Of a stretch of DNA of 64,000 nucleotides, positions 19,619-27,872 are shown piece by piece. The DNA is taken from assembly GCF_022606355.1 (NCBI RefSeq), contig NZ_JAHHZQ010000001.1:930001-994000 (forward strand), written 5' to 3'. Source of the stretch: Leifsonia shinshuensis (GTDB taxonomy: Bacteria; Actinomycetota; Actinomycetes; Actinomycetales; Microbacteriaceae). The stretch's first letter is position 1. Each line of letters starts with the position of its first letter. The notes beneath the pieces were generated by a model, which worked only from the letters and a program-made list of their open reading frames with translations, was not told the DNA's origin and made no database searches. Position numbers and translations under genes: made by a program.

Positions 19619-20694
19619 GAGCCGGCCGCCCCGCCGGGTGCGGTGCAGACCATCCCGCCTCCGCCACTCGGCACGCAGCCGCCCTGCGGTGTCGGGGCGC
19701 CCGGGACGAACTGCAGTACGGAGTCGCCCTCTTTCACGCCGGAGGTGACCTCGACGGACGTGCCGTCGGTGAGGCCGAGCGTGACAGGGACCTCCGCCGG
19801 ACTCCCGCCCTTGTCGTCGGGGACGTAGACGATGCCTTTCTCGGCTGAGCCCTTGACGGCGGTGGTGGGCACCGTGAGAACGTTCTCGGCCCGGCCGGCG
19901 GAGATCGTGACATCCGCCTTCAGGCCGGCGAAGACCGTGACCTCGGCCGGGACGGCGCAGCGCACGGTCGTCGTCGAGTCGCCCCCGCCTGCGCCCCCGC
20001 CGGGCGCCGCGTTCGGGGCCGTATCGCTCGCGGTCGCCGGAGGCGTCGTGATGCTCAGCCCTGTGCAGACGAACGGCGCGGGCCCGCCCGTGACCGTCAC
20101 CGTCGCCTCAGTGGGCCGGTGGATCAGCCGGTACTGCTGCTCAGCGGGCAGCTTCGCGGAGACCGAGAACGACGGAGGCGCGACGGAGCCGACCGCGTCG
20201 CCGATCGCGACGCTCTGGCCTGCGAGCACCGGGAGGCTGCTCAGCACGCCCGCGATCGGTGCAGCGACCTCCACGTAGCGGACGAGCGGCTTGCGCTCGG
20301 TGACGATCTGGGAGCCGTCGGGACCCGTCTCGGTCACGGGATCCCGTGGCGTCTCGACCTTGATGTCGAAGAGCACGGCCCCGGCTTCGACCGGCTGACC
20401 GGCCGTCGCCTGGACTTTGTTCACCGTGCCGGCGGCGGCGGCCCGAACGGCCACGGCGTCGTCGGCGACGACCGAACCGGTCACCGTCACGTCGTTCACG
20501 ATCGTCCCGGTCGCCACGGTCGTGACCGGATCGGTCAACTCACCGGTCGGCGTGGCCGGATCGGCCGCCTGCGACTCACCGCTCGGGAAGAACGCCAGTT
20601 TCACCAGCGCCACGGCGATCGCCGCGACCAGGACGATACGGATGACAGGGAAGACCCACCGTCGCATGACCCCCACATGCTGCCTTTCGTTCAC
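19615..20694 (-). CDS. HlyD/RND-type periplasmic-adaptor-like membrane protein
   Basis: The 359-residue protein has one N-terminal membrane anchor (RWVFPVIRIVLVAAIAVALV) and an adaptor-like fold: an AVRAAAAGTVNKVQATAGQPVEAGAVLFDI lipoyl-type half near residue 80, a second half, a Gly/Pro-rich insert near 200-240 and a barrel with ENVLTVPTTAVKG. The C-terminal ~40 residues are Gly-rich with two cysteines (GGCVPSG, MVCTAPG). I chose GTG at 20694, with GGGAGGGG 8 nt upstream; an ATG at 20667 and another at 20721 are alternatives. First gene of the exporter operon. Confidence 0.8.
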   Translation of the reverse strand: MNERQHVGVMRRWVFPVIRIVLVAAIAVALVKLAFFPSGESQAADPATPTGELTDPVTTVATGTIVNDVTVTGSVVADDAVAVRAAAAGTVNKVQATAGQPVEAGAVLFDIKVETPRDPVTETGPDGSQIVTERKPLVRYVEVAAPIAGVLSSLPVLAGQSVAIGDAVGSVAPPSFSVSAKLPAEQQYRLIHRPTEATVTVTGGPAPFVCTGLSITTPPATASDTAPNAAPGGGAGGGDSTTTVRCAVPAEVTVFAGLKADVTISAGRAENVLTVPTTAVKGSAEKGIVYVPDDKGGSPAEVPVTLGLTDGTSVEVTSGVKEGDSVLQFVPGAPTPQGGCVPSGGGGMVCTAPGGAAGS

Positions 20695-20748
20695 TGCGCC
20701 GGCCCCTCCCGGCGCGTACATCCGATCTTACATGCCAGCCAGGAGGCC

Positions 20749-22425
20749 TCAGGCCTCGATGACCAGCGGAACGATCATCGGACGGCGCCGGTAGCTGGTG
20801 TTGACCCAGCGGCCCACGGTGCGGCGCACGACCTGCGAGAGGGCGTGCGAGTCGCGGACGCCGTTGTGGGCGGCATCCGCGAGAGCCGCCGCGATCTTGG
20901 GCTTGACGTCGTCGAACACTGCGTCGTCCTCCGCGAATCCGCGGGCGTGGATCTCCGGACCGGTGACGATCCTGCCGCTGGCGGCCTCCACGACCACGAT
21001 GATCGAGATGAAGCCCTCCTCGCCGAGGATCCGGCGGTCCTTCAGATCGGCATCGGTGATCTCGCCGACGCTGGACCCGTCGACATAGACGAAGCCCAGG
21101 TCGAGCTGGCCGACGACGCGGGCGACGCCGTCGCGGAGGTCGATCACCGAGCCGTCCTCGGCGATGATCGTGTTCTCCTCCGGCACACCGGTGTCCATCG
21201 CCAGTCGCGCGTTGGCGACGAGGTGCCGGTACTCGCCGTGCACCGGCATCGCGTTCTTCGGCTTGAGGATGTTGTAGCAGTAGAGCAGCTCGCCCGCCGC
21301 GGCGTGACCCGACACGTGCACCTTGGCGTTGCCCTTGTGGACGACGTTGGCACCGAGCTTGGTGAGCCCGTCGATCACGCGGTACACCGCATTCTCGTTG
21401 CCCGGGATGAGGCTGGAGGCCAGGATCACGGTGTCGCCGTGGCCGACCTCGATCTGGTGGTCGAGGTTCGCCATCCGGGCGAGGACGGCCATCGGCTCGC
21501 CCTGCGAGCCCGTCGACATGTAGACGATCTCGTCGTCCGGCAGGTCGGCGGCCTTCTTGTAGTCGATGAGCACGCCCTCGGGCACCTTGAGGTAGCCGAG
21601 CTCTGCGGCGATGGTCATGTTTCGCACCATCGAGCGGCCCAGCAACGCGACCCGCCGGCCGTTGGCCGCGGCGGCGTCGAGCACCTGCTGCACGCGGTGG
21701 ACGTGGCTCGAGAAGCTGGCGACGATGACGCGACGGGGAGCCCGCGCGATCACCGCGTCGAGCACCGGCCCGATGGACCGCTCGAGCGGCGTGAAACCGG
21801 GGACGTCGGCGTTCGTGGAGTCGGCCATGAACAGGTCGACGCCCTTCTCGCCCAGGCGCGCGAACGCGCGGAGGTCGGTGATCCTGTCGTCGAGCGGCAG
21901 CTGGTCCATCTTGAAGTCGCCCGTGTGCAGCACGGTGCCCGCCGGCGTCGTGATGGCGACGGCGAGCGCGTCGGGGATGGAGTGGTTGACCGCGACGAAC
22001 TCCAGCTCGAACGGGCCGAGCTGCTCGGTGCGCCCCTCCTTCACCGTGAGCGTGTACGGCTGGATGCGGTGCTCCTTGAGCTTGGCCTCCACCAGCGCCA
22101 GCGTCAGTCCGGAGCCGATCAGCGGGATGTCCGCGCGCAGCTTGAGCAGGTAGGGGACGGCGCCGATGTGGTCTTCGTGGCCGTGCGTCAGCACGACGCC
22201 GAGGACGTCGTCGAGGCGGTCGCGGACCGGCGCGAAGTCGGGCAGGATCAGGTCGACGCCCGGCTGGTCCTGCTCGGGGAAGAGAACGCCGCAGTCGACG
22301 ATCAGGAGCTTGCCTTCGTATTCGAAGACGGTCATGTTGCGGCCGATCTCACCGAGGCCGCCGGTCGGGATGATCCGGAGCGTTCCCGGTTCGAGTACAG
22401 GCGGATCGGAGACGAGGTTGGGCAT
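20749..22425 (-). CDS. rnj: Ribonuclease J
   Basis: Metallo-beta-lactamase-fold RNase with 5'-3' exo- and endonuclease activity in mRNA decay and rRNA maturation. It has 558 residues. The zinc motif HGHEDH is at 81-86, the beta-CASP domain follows (FSSHVHRVQQVL, STGSQGEPMAVLARM), and the KVHVSGHAAAGEL and MPVHGEYRHLV motifs are intact. The ATG at 22425 has GGAGG 4 nt upstream. It lies downstream of dapA, as in mycobacteria and Streptomyces, separated by two small hairpins. Confidence 0.96.
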   Translation of the reverse strand: MPNLVSDPPVLEPGTLRIIPTGGLGEIGRNMTVFEYEGKLLIVDCGVLFPEQDQPGVDLILPDFAPVRDRLDDVLGVVLTHGHEDHIGAVPYLLKLRADIPLIGSGLTLALVEAKLKEHRIQPYTLTVKEGRTEQLGPFELEFVAVNHSIPDALAVAITTPAGTVLHTGDFKMDQLPLDDRITDLRAFARLGEKGVDLFMADSTNADVPGFTPLERSIGPVLDAVIARAPRRVIVASFSSHVHRVQQVLDAAAANGRRVALLGRSMVRNMTIAAELGYLKVPEGVLIDYKKAADLPDDEIVYMSTGSQGEPMAVLARMANLDHQIEVGHGDTVILASSLIPGNENAVYRVIDGLTKLGANVVHKGNAKVHVSGHAAAGELLYCYNILKPKNAMPVHGEYRHLVANARLAMDTGVPEENTIIAEDGSVIDLRDGVARVVGQLDLGFVYVDGSSVGEITDADLKDRRILGEEGFISIIVVVEAASGRIVTGPEIHARGFAEDDAVFDDVKPKIAAALADAAHNGVRDSHALSQVVRRTVGRWVNTSYRRRPMIVPLVIEA

Positions 22426-22456
22426 CTGCCCTCCAATTTCAGTTATTGACGTGCGT

Positions 22457-22497
22457 CCGGGCTCGTGCCCGGGGTGGATCCGGCCGCTCGTGCGGCC
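22457..22497 (-). terminator. Twin hairpins between dapA and rnj
   Basis: Two 6-bp stems, CCGGGC-TCGT-GCCCGG (22457-22472) and GGCCGC-TCGT-GCGGCC (22482-22497), share the same four-base loop. The second abuts the dapA stop. They may attenuate or process the dapA-rnj transcript. Confidence 0.5.
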
Positions 22498-23475
22498 CTA
22501 GCGTGTGGTCCCGGCGATCTTGGGGAGCGCTCCGCCGGCTGCGGCGTTGCGATCGGGCCGGAAGTTGGTGAAGTCGACACCGGGGATGTCGCGGACGAGG
22601 TCGAGCTCGTCTTCGATCTGAGCGGCCTCCCACTCCTCCGGTCCGACGAGCGGGAGTCGCACCCGCGGGCTCGAGATGCGTCCCAGCCCGTGGAGGATGT
22701 ACTTGGCCGCGACCGTGCCGGGCACGTGGGTCATCACGGCGCGCACGAGCGGCTCGAGCTTCTGGTGGGCGGCGGTCGCGGTGGCCAGGTCGCCCGCGTT
22801 CACCGCATCGACGATCTGCCGGTACGGCGTGGCGGCGATGTTGGCGGTGACGCCGATGAGCCCGGTCGCGCCGATGGCCAGGTGCGGGAGCACGTTGGCA
22901 TCGTCGCCGGAGAAGTACATCAGGTCGGTCTGGTTGAGCACCCGGCTGACCTCGCTGAAGTCGCCCTTGGCGTCTTTGATCGCCAGCACGTTGGGGTGCT
23001 TGGCGATGCGCAGGATCGTCTCGTACTTGATCGGGATACCGGTGCGCCCGGGGATGTCGTAGAGGATGACAGGGAGGTCGGTCGAGTCGGCGATCATGCG
23101 GAAATGCGTCAGCACCCCCGCCTGGGTGGGCTTGTTGTAGTACGGGGTGACGATCATCACGCCGTCGGCACCGGCCTTCTCGCTCTGCTTGTAGAGCTGG
23201 ATGGCGTGGGCGGTCTCGTTCGAGCCTCCGCCGGTGATGATCTTGGCCCGGCCTCCCGCGACCGATTTGCCGACCTCGACCAGGCGCAGCTTCTCGGGGT
23301 CGGTGAGGGTGGAGGTCTCCCCCGTCGTGCCGGTGACGACGATCCCGTCGGCCCCCGCGACGATGACGTCGTCGATGTGCTTCTCCACGCCGGCCCAGTC
23401 GACCTCGCCGTCGGCGGTGAAGGGCGTGACCAGGGCGACGAGCACCTGGCCGAAGGGGTTCTGGGGAGCAGCCAT
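22498..23475 (-). CDS. dapA: 4-hydroxy-tetrahydrodipicolinate synthase DapA
   Basis: Condenses pyruvate with aspartate semialdehyde, the first committed step of DAP/lysine synthesis. It has 325 residues. GTTGETSTL near residue 50, the catalytic Tyr in PYYNKPTQ and the Schiff-base Lys in VLAIKDAKGD are present. I start it at the ATG at 23475 (MAAPQNPFGQ) and not at an in-frame start 99 nt upstream. TAGCCT (23483-23488) lies 7 nt before it, consistent with a leaderless mRNA. Divergent from the thioredoxin-like gene. Confidence 0.96.
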   Translation of the reverse strand: MAAPQNPFGQVLVALVTPFTADGEVDWAGVEKHIDDVIVAGADGIVVTGTTGETSTLTDPEKLRLVEVGKSVAGGRAKIITGGGSNETAHAIQLYKQSEKAGADGVMIVTPYYNKPTQAGVLTHFRMIADSTDLPVILYDIPGRTGIPIKYETILRIAKHPNVLAIKDAKGDFSEVSRVLNQTDLMYFSGDDANVLPHLAIGATGLIGVTANIAATPYRQIVDAVNAGDLATATAAHQKLEPLVRAVMTHVPGTVAAKYILHGLGRISSPRVRLPLVGPEEWEAAQIEDELDLVRDIPGVDFTNFRPDRNAAAGGALPKIAGTTR

Positions 23476-23629
23476 GGCACCAAGGCTATCGGGTCGGGCC
23501 GGGCCACCGCCTCCCCGTACGGTCACCTCCCCTCCACACACCGCCTCTGCCTCCGCACACGGTGCCGACGTCATCTTCGGTCACATTGCGTGCGCCGCCT
23601 CCGGGTCCGCGCGTAAGGTCGCCTCCACC

Positions 23630-24055
23630 ATGACCGCTGCGGCCGCCCTTCTCACCGTGCTCGCACTCGTCGCGCTCGCGACGGTGCTCGGGCTGGTCTG
23701 GAAGGCGCGCGCCGGCCGGCTCCGCGCCTCCCGCGGCGACGTACGGCTCACGGCCGCCGAGGTCGGCGCCGCCGAGCTGGGCTCGCGCGCGACGCTCGTG
23801 CAGTTCTCCACCGAGTTCTGCGCGCAGTGCCCGGCGACGGCGCGGGTCCTCGGCGCGATCGCGGCGGACCGCGACGGAGTCGAGCACCTGGACGTCGACC
23901 TCACCGTGCGCCCCGAGCTCGCCGGGCGGTTCGCCGTCCTCCAGACCCCGACGACGCTGCTCATCGACGCCACCGGCCGCGTCCAAGGCCGCATCTCCGG
24001 CCCCGTCCGCCCCGCCGAGGTCCGCAGCGCCCTCGACCGCATCCTCACGGAGTGA
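23630..24055 (+). CDS. Membrane-anchored thioredoxin-like protein
   Basis: The 141-residue protein has an N-terminal membrane anchor (about residues 3-25) and a thioredoxin fold whose redox motif is CAQC in STEFCAQCPATARV, followed by the cis-Pro loop QTPTTLL. The CxxC sits outside the membrane if the anchor is a simple signal anchor. It is followed 2 nt later by a DUF4395 gene and then osmC, a group suggesting thiol/sulfur redox work. TAAGGT (23614-23619) is a candidate -10 box. Confidence 0.85.
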   Translation: MTAAAALLTVLALVALATVLGLVWKARAGRLRASRGDVRLTAAEVGAAELGSRATLVQFSTEFCAQCPATARVLGAIAADRDGVEHLDVDLTVRPELAGRFAVLQTPTTLLIDATGRVQGRISGPVRPAEVRSALDRILTE

Positions 24056-24057
24056 CC

Positions 24058-24573
24058 ATGTCAGTGAACCCGGACCAGAATCCTGCCCCGGCCCCCGAGG
24101 CGCCCACCGCCGAGAAGCGCGCCGGAATCGACCCGCGCTCCCCGCGATTCGGCGCGGGCATCACCGCCGTGCTGCTGCTGGTGGACCTCTTCCTCGCCCT
24201 GATCGGTGCGACGACGGCCGCGGCGCTGCTGCTGCTCGTCATCGCGCTGCTCTTCGCGTGGGGCGCGTTCGCCGGCGTGCGGCGCCACCCGTACGGCGCG
24301 CTGTACCGCGTGGCGGTCCGGCCACGGCTGGCTGCGCCGACCGAGCTCGAAGACCCCGCCCCGCCCACGTTCGCGCAGGGCGTCGGCCTGGTCGTCACCG
24401 GTCTCGGCCTGCTGCTGTTCGCATTCGGGGTGCCGGCGGCGCTTCCGGTGGCGGCCGCCCTCGCCTTCGTCGCGGCCTTCCTCAACGCGGTGTTCGGCTA
24501 CTGCCTGGGCTGCCAGATCTACCTCCTGTTGGTGCGGGCCGGCGTGATCCGGAAGCCCGCCGCCACGGTCTGA
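24058..24573 (+). CDS. DUF4395 family membrane protein
   Basis: A 171-residue integral membrane protein with four predicted helices, a DPRSPRFGAGITAV start typical of DUF4395 and a conserved membrane CxxC in FGYCLGCQIY near residue 150. DUF4395 genes often sit beside thioredoxin or rhodanese genes, as here (2 nt after the thioredoxin-like gene), which suggests electron or sulfur transfer between the two CxxC centres. That role is inferred. Confidence 0.85.
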   Translation: MSVNPDQNPAPAPEAPTAEKRAGIDPRSPRFGAGITAVLLLVDLFLALIGATTAAALLLLVIALLFAWGAFAGVRRHPYGALYRVAVRPRLAAPTELEDPAPPTFAQGVGLVVTGLGLLLFAFGVPAALPVAAALAFVAAFLNAVFGYCLGCQIYLLLVRAGVIRKPAATV

Positions 24574-24690
24574 GGCGGCGCGAAACCGGGAATCCTCCGA
24601 GCGGCCCTCGACCTGTCGGAGCCCGACAGTAGTCTGGTCGCACCGCCGCCGCCCCGACCGAGGGCCACTGCGCGCGCCGGCAGAAGGAGT

Positions 24691-24702
24691 ATGAGATCTC
24701 AT
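24691..24702 (+). promoter_or_regulatory. 12-bp palindrome overlapping the osmC start
   Basis: ATGAGATCTCAT is a perfect palindrome whose last two bases are the first two of the osmC ATG. It also falls between the AGAAGGAG and the start codon, giving a long 12-nt spacing. A regulator or a local mRNA fold here would affect translation. Confidence 0.3.
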
Positions 24703-25126
24703 GGCAGTAACCAGCGAATCCACCACGGTCTGGACCGGCGATCTGAAGTCGGGTTCCGGCACGGTCTCGCTCGATTCGTCCGGCGCCGCGACGCTCGCGG
24801 TGAACTGGAAGGCCCGCTCTGAGGGCGGGGCCGAGACCTCCACTCCGGAGGAACTGCTCGGCGCTGCGCACTCGGCGTGCTTCTCGATGGCGTTCTCGAA
24901 CGTCCTCGCCGCCTTCGGCACCCCGCCGCAGAGCATCCGCACCACCGCCGCGGTCACATTCGACCCGGCCCAGGGCATCACCGGCAGCCACCTCCGCGTC
25001 GAGGCCACCGTGCCGGGGCTCACGGAGGACGACTTCCAGCGGCTCGCCGACGAGGCGAAGCGCACTTGCCCGGTCTCGCGGGCGCTGGTCGGCATCCCGA
25101 TCACGATCGAAGCCGTCCTGGCCTGA
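24701..25126 (+). CDS. osmC: OsmC family peroxidase
   Basis: Thiol peroxidase reducing organic hydroperoxides. It has 141 residues, standard for OsmC. The two redox cysteines are in AHSACFSMAF (near residue 59) and KRTCPVSRAL (near 124). It follows the thioredoxin/DUF4395 pair by 127 nt and is followed 3 nt later by the TIGR01777 gene. AGAAGGAG lies upstream at an unusually long distance. Confidence 0.94.
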   Translation: MAVTSESTTVWTGDLKSGSGTVSLDSSGAATLAVNWKARSEGGAETSTPEELLGAAHSACFSMAFSNVLAAFGTPPQSIRTTAAVTFDPAQGITGSHLRVEATVPGLTEDDFQRLADEAKRTCPVSRALVGIPITIEAVLA

Positions 25127-25129
25127 CCG

Positions 25130-26020
25130 ATGCGGGTGCTCGTCGCCGGTGCGTCCGGCATGATCGGCACCGAGCTGGTGCGCCAGCTCCGGGCGGAGGG
25201 CCACGACGTCCTCCGCCTGGTGCGGCGCGCGCCGCAGAGCCCGGACGAACGCTCGTGGGCGCCGTCGGAGCGGATGATCGACGTCGGCCTGCTCGAGGAG
25301 TCCGACGCGGTCGTGAACCTCTCCGGGGCGTCGCTCAACCGCCTGCCCTGGACGCCCGCCCATCGCCGGCGCATCCTGGCGTCGCGGTTGGAGGCGACGG
25401 GAACGCTGGCCGACGCGATGCGACAGACGAGCGCCCCTCCCGCGGTGTTCGTCAGCGGCTCCGCGGTCGGCTACTACGGCGACCGCCCGGGTCAGACCCT
25501 CACCGAGAGCTCGGCGAAGGGCACGGGCTTCCTCTCTGACGTCGTCGACGCCTGGGAGACGGCGGCGCACCTCGCGCCGCAGGCGACCCGCGTCGTCACT
25601 GCGCGCACCGGCGTCGTCATCGGTCGGGGAGGTGCGATGGCCCCGCTCCTGCCGCTCGCCAGAGCAGGGCTCGTCGGCCCGATCGCCGGAGGTCGCCAGC
25701 ACTGGCCCTGGGTCAGCCTGCGCGACGAAGCGGCCGCGATCAGGCACCTGCTCACCTCGACGCTGTCGGGCCCGGTCAACGTCGTCGGCCCCGAGCCGGC
25801 GACAGCGGCAGACGTGCTGCGGGCGCTGGCGACGGCGGTGCACCGGCCGTACGGCCTCCCTCTGCCGCGCGCAGCCGTCTCACTGGGCCTCGGCGAGGCC
25901 GGTCACGAACTGCTGCTCGCCGACCAGCGCGTGCTGCCGCAGCGGCTCCTCGACGACGGCTTCGTCTTCCAGGACACCAGCGTGCAGGACGCGATGGCGC
26001 AGCTGGTCGGCGCCGCCTGA
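25130..26020 (+). CDS. TIGR01777 family epimerase (SDR, YfcH-like)
   Basis: A 296-residue extended short-chain dehydrogenase-like protein. A Rossmann GASGMIGTEL motif lies at residues 7-16, NLSGASLNRLPWTPAHRRRI near residue 63, and the active-site region is SGSAVGYYGDRPGQTLTE. The C-terminal DUF1731-like end has LLADQRVLPQRLLDDGFVF. The biochemical role of this family is not established. It is probably co-transcribed with osmC. Confidence 0.9.
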   Translation: MRVLVAGASGMIGTELVRQLRAEGHDVLRLVRRAPQSPDERSWAPSERMIDVGLLEESDAVVNLSGASLNRLPWTPAHRRRILASRLEATGTLADAMRQTSAPPAVFVSGSAVGYYGDRPGQTLTESSAKGTGFLSDVVDAWETAAHLAPQATRVVTARTGVVIGRGGAMAPLLPLARAGLVGPIAGGRQHWPWVSLRDEAAAIRHLLTSTLSGPVNVVGPEPATAADVLRALATAVHRPYGLPLPRAAVSLGLGEAGHELLLADQRVLPQRLLDDGFVFQDTSVQDAMAQLVGAA

Positions 26021-26046
26021 ACTGCGGCGTCCGATCACGGCACGCC

Positions 26047-26511
26047 CTAGTGTGCGGCGCGGCCCGCCCGCTGCTCGCCCCGGTAGAGCCGGATGGCCTG
26101 CCGCAGCGCCTCGCGTGCGCGTCGGCGGTCACCACTCGCGTCGTAGGCGAGCCCCAACCGGAACCAGGCGCGCCAGCTCTCGGGCTCGGCCTCAACTTCG
26201 GCCTTGTACTGGGGAAAATCGGCGTCGGCCGCGTCACGCAACGGGCGACCGCTGGCCCGCTGCGGGAGGTCGTCGGCGGGAAGCGTGCCCTCGGCGGCCA
26301 TGAGCTTCACGAGCTTCTCGGTTCTGGCGCCGAAGAGCAGCTCGCGGCCGATCGCCCAGGCCGCGATGAACGGCAGCAGGATCAGCGCGAGGCCCATCGC
26401 GATCCCCACGCCTGAACCCGACGCGATCAGCAGGATGGCGCGCTGGACGACGAGCACGAGATAGACCAGGAGGATCAGCGCCATCAGCAGCGCGGCGAGA
26501 CGGTTGCGCAT
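26047..26511 (-). CDS. TPR-like small membrane protein
   Basis: A 154-residue protein with two N-terminal membrane helices (about residues 5-25 and 35-60) and a soluble C-terminal tail holding one TPR-like pair (WRAWFRLGLAYDASGDRRRAREALRQA). I used the ATG at 26511; a GTG four codons earlier (26523) overlaps the dapB stop as GTGA and is equally plausible. It is coupled to dapB. No function can be assigned. Confidence 0.75.
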   Translation of the reverse strand: MRNRLAALLMALILLVYLVLVVQRAILLIASGSGVGIAMGLALILLPFIAAWAIGRELLFGARTEKLVKLMAAEGTLPADDLPQRASGRPLRDAADADFPQYKAEVEAEPESWRAWFRLGLAYDASGDRRRAREALRQAIRLYRGEQRAGRAAH

Positions 26512-26519
26512 CGGTACGC

Positions 26520-27299
26520 TCACACCTCGCGCACGGTCGGCCGCGGCGGTTCCCCGTCGGGCTCCGCGATGCCGAGGTCGATCAGCTTGTCGAGCCCGAC
26601 CACCACGCCAGGCGTCTGCGCGGCCGCACGCAGGGCGAGCAAGATGCCCGCCTCGTAGGCCTCCGAGCCGACCGTGTCGTGCCGGATGGTCAGGGTCTCC
26701 CCCGCGCCGCCGAAGATCACCTGCTGCTCGGCGACCACGCCGCGCATCCGGAGGCTGTGGATCGGCACGCTCGCCACCTGCTGACCGCGTGCACGCTGAT
26801 CGGTGTGCGGCGCGTCGACAGGTCCGCGCTGCAACCGCGCGGCCCCGATCAGCTCCGCGGTGCGGACGGCCGTGCCGGAGGGCGAATCGACCTTGCCGGC
26901 GCCGTGCGCCTCGATGATCTCGATGGAGTCGAAGAAGCGCGCAGCGACGGTCGCGAACGCGGTGCCCAGCGCTGATCCCAGCGAGAAATTGGGGATGACG
27001 ACCGCCCCGCTGCCCTCGTGCTCGGCGACGCGGCGCTCCAGCTCGAGGATGCGGTCGGCAGACCAGCCGGAGGTGCCGATGAGCACTTTCAGTCCGTGGT
27101 CGACGGCGAACGCCACGATCCCCGGACTCACCTGCGGGAGGGTCATGTCCACGAGCACGTCGGCCCCGAGCATCGCATCGAGCGGCGACCGCGAGTCGAG
27201 AGCCGCCACGAGCTCCAGGTCTTCGGCGGCCTCGATGAGACGCACCGCAACGGATCCCAGCTTGCCGGTCGCCCCGGCGACGGCCACGCGAACAGTCAC
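26520..27299 (-). CDS. dapB: 4-hydroxy-tetrahydrodipicolinate reductase DapB
   Basis: NAD(P)H-dependent reductase, second step of DAP/lysine synthesis. It has 259 residues. The Rossmann motif is VAGATGKLGSVAVRL at residues 7-21 and the active-site signature is EAHGAGKVDSPSGTA near 130-144. His132 and the catalytic Lys are kept, but the usual second His of the HH pair is Gly133. It begins a short operon with the TPR-like gene. Confidence 0.95.
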   Translation of the reverse strand: MTVRVAVAGATGKLGSVAVRLIEAAEDLELVAALDSRSPLDAMLGADVLVDMTLPQVSPGIVAFAVDHGLKVLIGTSGWSADRILELERRVAEHEGSGAVVIPNFSLGSALGTAFATVAARFFDSIEIIEAHGAGKVDSPSGTAVRTAELIGAARLQRGPVDAPHTDQRARGQQVASVPIHSLRMRGVVAEQQVIFGGAGETLTIRHDTVGSEAYEAGILLALRAAAQTPGVVVGLDKLIDLGIAEPDGEPPRPTVREV

Positions 27300-27356
27300 C
27301 CGTCCACACTACCCGCCGGCACCGCCGCGGACGGACGGCGCAGCTACGCTGGGGCG

Positions 27357-27848
27357 ATGGTGTCCTTTGCCGATGTCTCCGTGACCGATGCGACCGCCCA
27401 CCGGATGCTGGCCGACTACTTCGCCGAGCGGGCCGAGACCTTCCCCGCCTCGCAGGGCGCATACCGCACGACGTTTCCCGACCCTGGACAGTTCGTCCCA
27501 CCGGCCGGGGTGTTCCTGCTCGCCTACGACGACGGCGAGGCCGGTTGCGGGGGCATCCGCGAGCTGAGCGTGCCGCTCTCCGACACGGAGGACGGCGAGC
27601 AGATCGTCCGTTACGAGATCAAGCACCTCTGGGTTGCTCCCACGCACCGCGGGCAGGGCATCGGCCGCGCCATCCTCGCCGAGCTCGAGCACCGTGCCCG
27701 CGGTTTCGGCGCGACCGAGGTCGTCCTCGACACGAACGCGAGCCTGGAGGCCGCGGGCAATCTCTACCGCTCGCACGGCTACGAGAGCATCCAGCCGTAC
27801 AACGAGAACCCGAACGCGACCGACTGGTTCCGCAAGCGGCTCCGCTGA
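27357..27848 (+). CDS. GNAT family N-acetyltransferase
   Basis: A single-domain acetyltransferase of 163 residues with acetyl-CoA loop HRGQGIGRAILAELEHRA near residue 100 and the typical NASLEAAGNLYRSHGY end. The substrate is unknown. TACGCT (27345-27350) lies 6 nt before the ATG, the leaderless geometry, and there is no Shine-Dalgarno sequence. Divergent from dapB. Confidence 0.88.
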   Translation: MVSFADVSVTDATAHRMLADYFAERAETFPASQGAYRTTFPDPGQFVPPAGVFLLAYDDGEAGCGGIRELSVPLSDTEDGEQIVRYEIKHLWVAPTHRGQGIGRAILAELEHRARGFGATEVVLDTNASLEAAGNLYRSHGYESIQPYNENPNATDWFRKRLR

Positions 27849-27872
27849 GCGCGGGCCGCAGGGGCGAGCTGC

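Noticed and set aside
26047-27501. A 484-codon frame continuing the TPR-like gene through dapB
   Set aside because: The upstream part overlaps dapB in another frame and is Arg-rich noise; the real small gene starts at the end of dapB.
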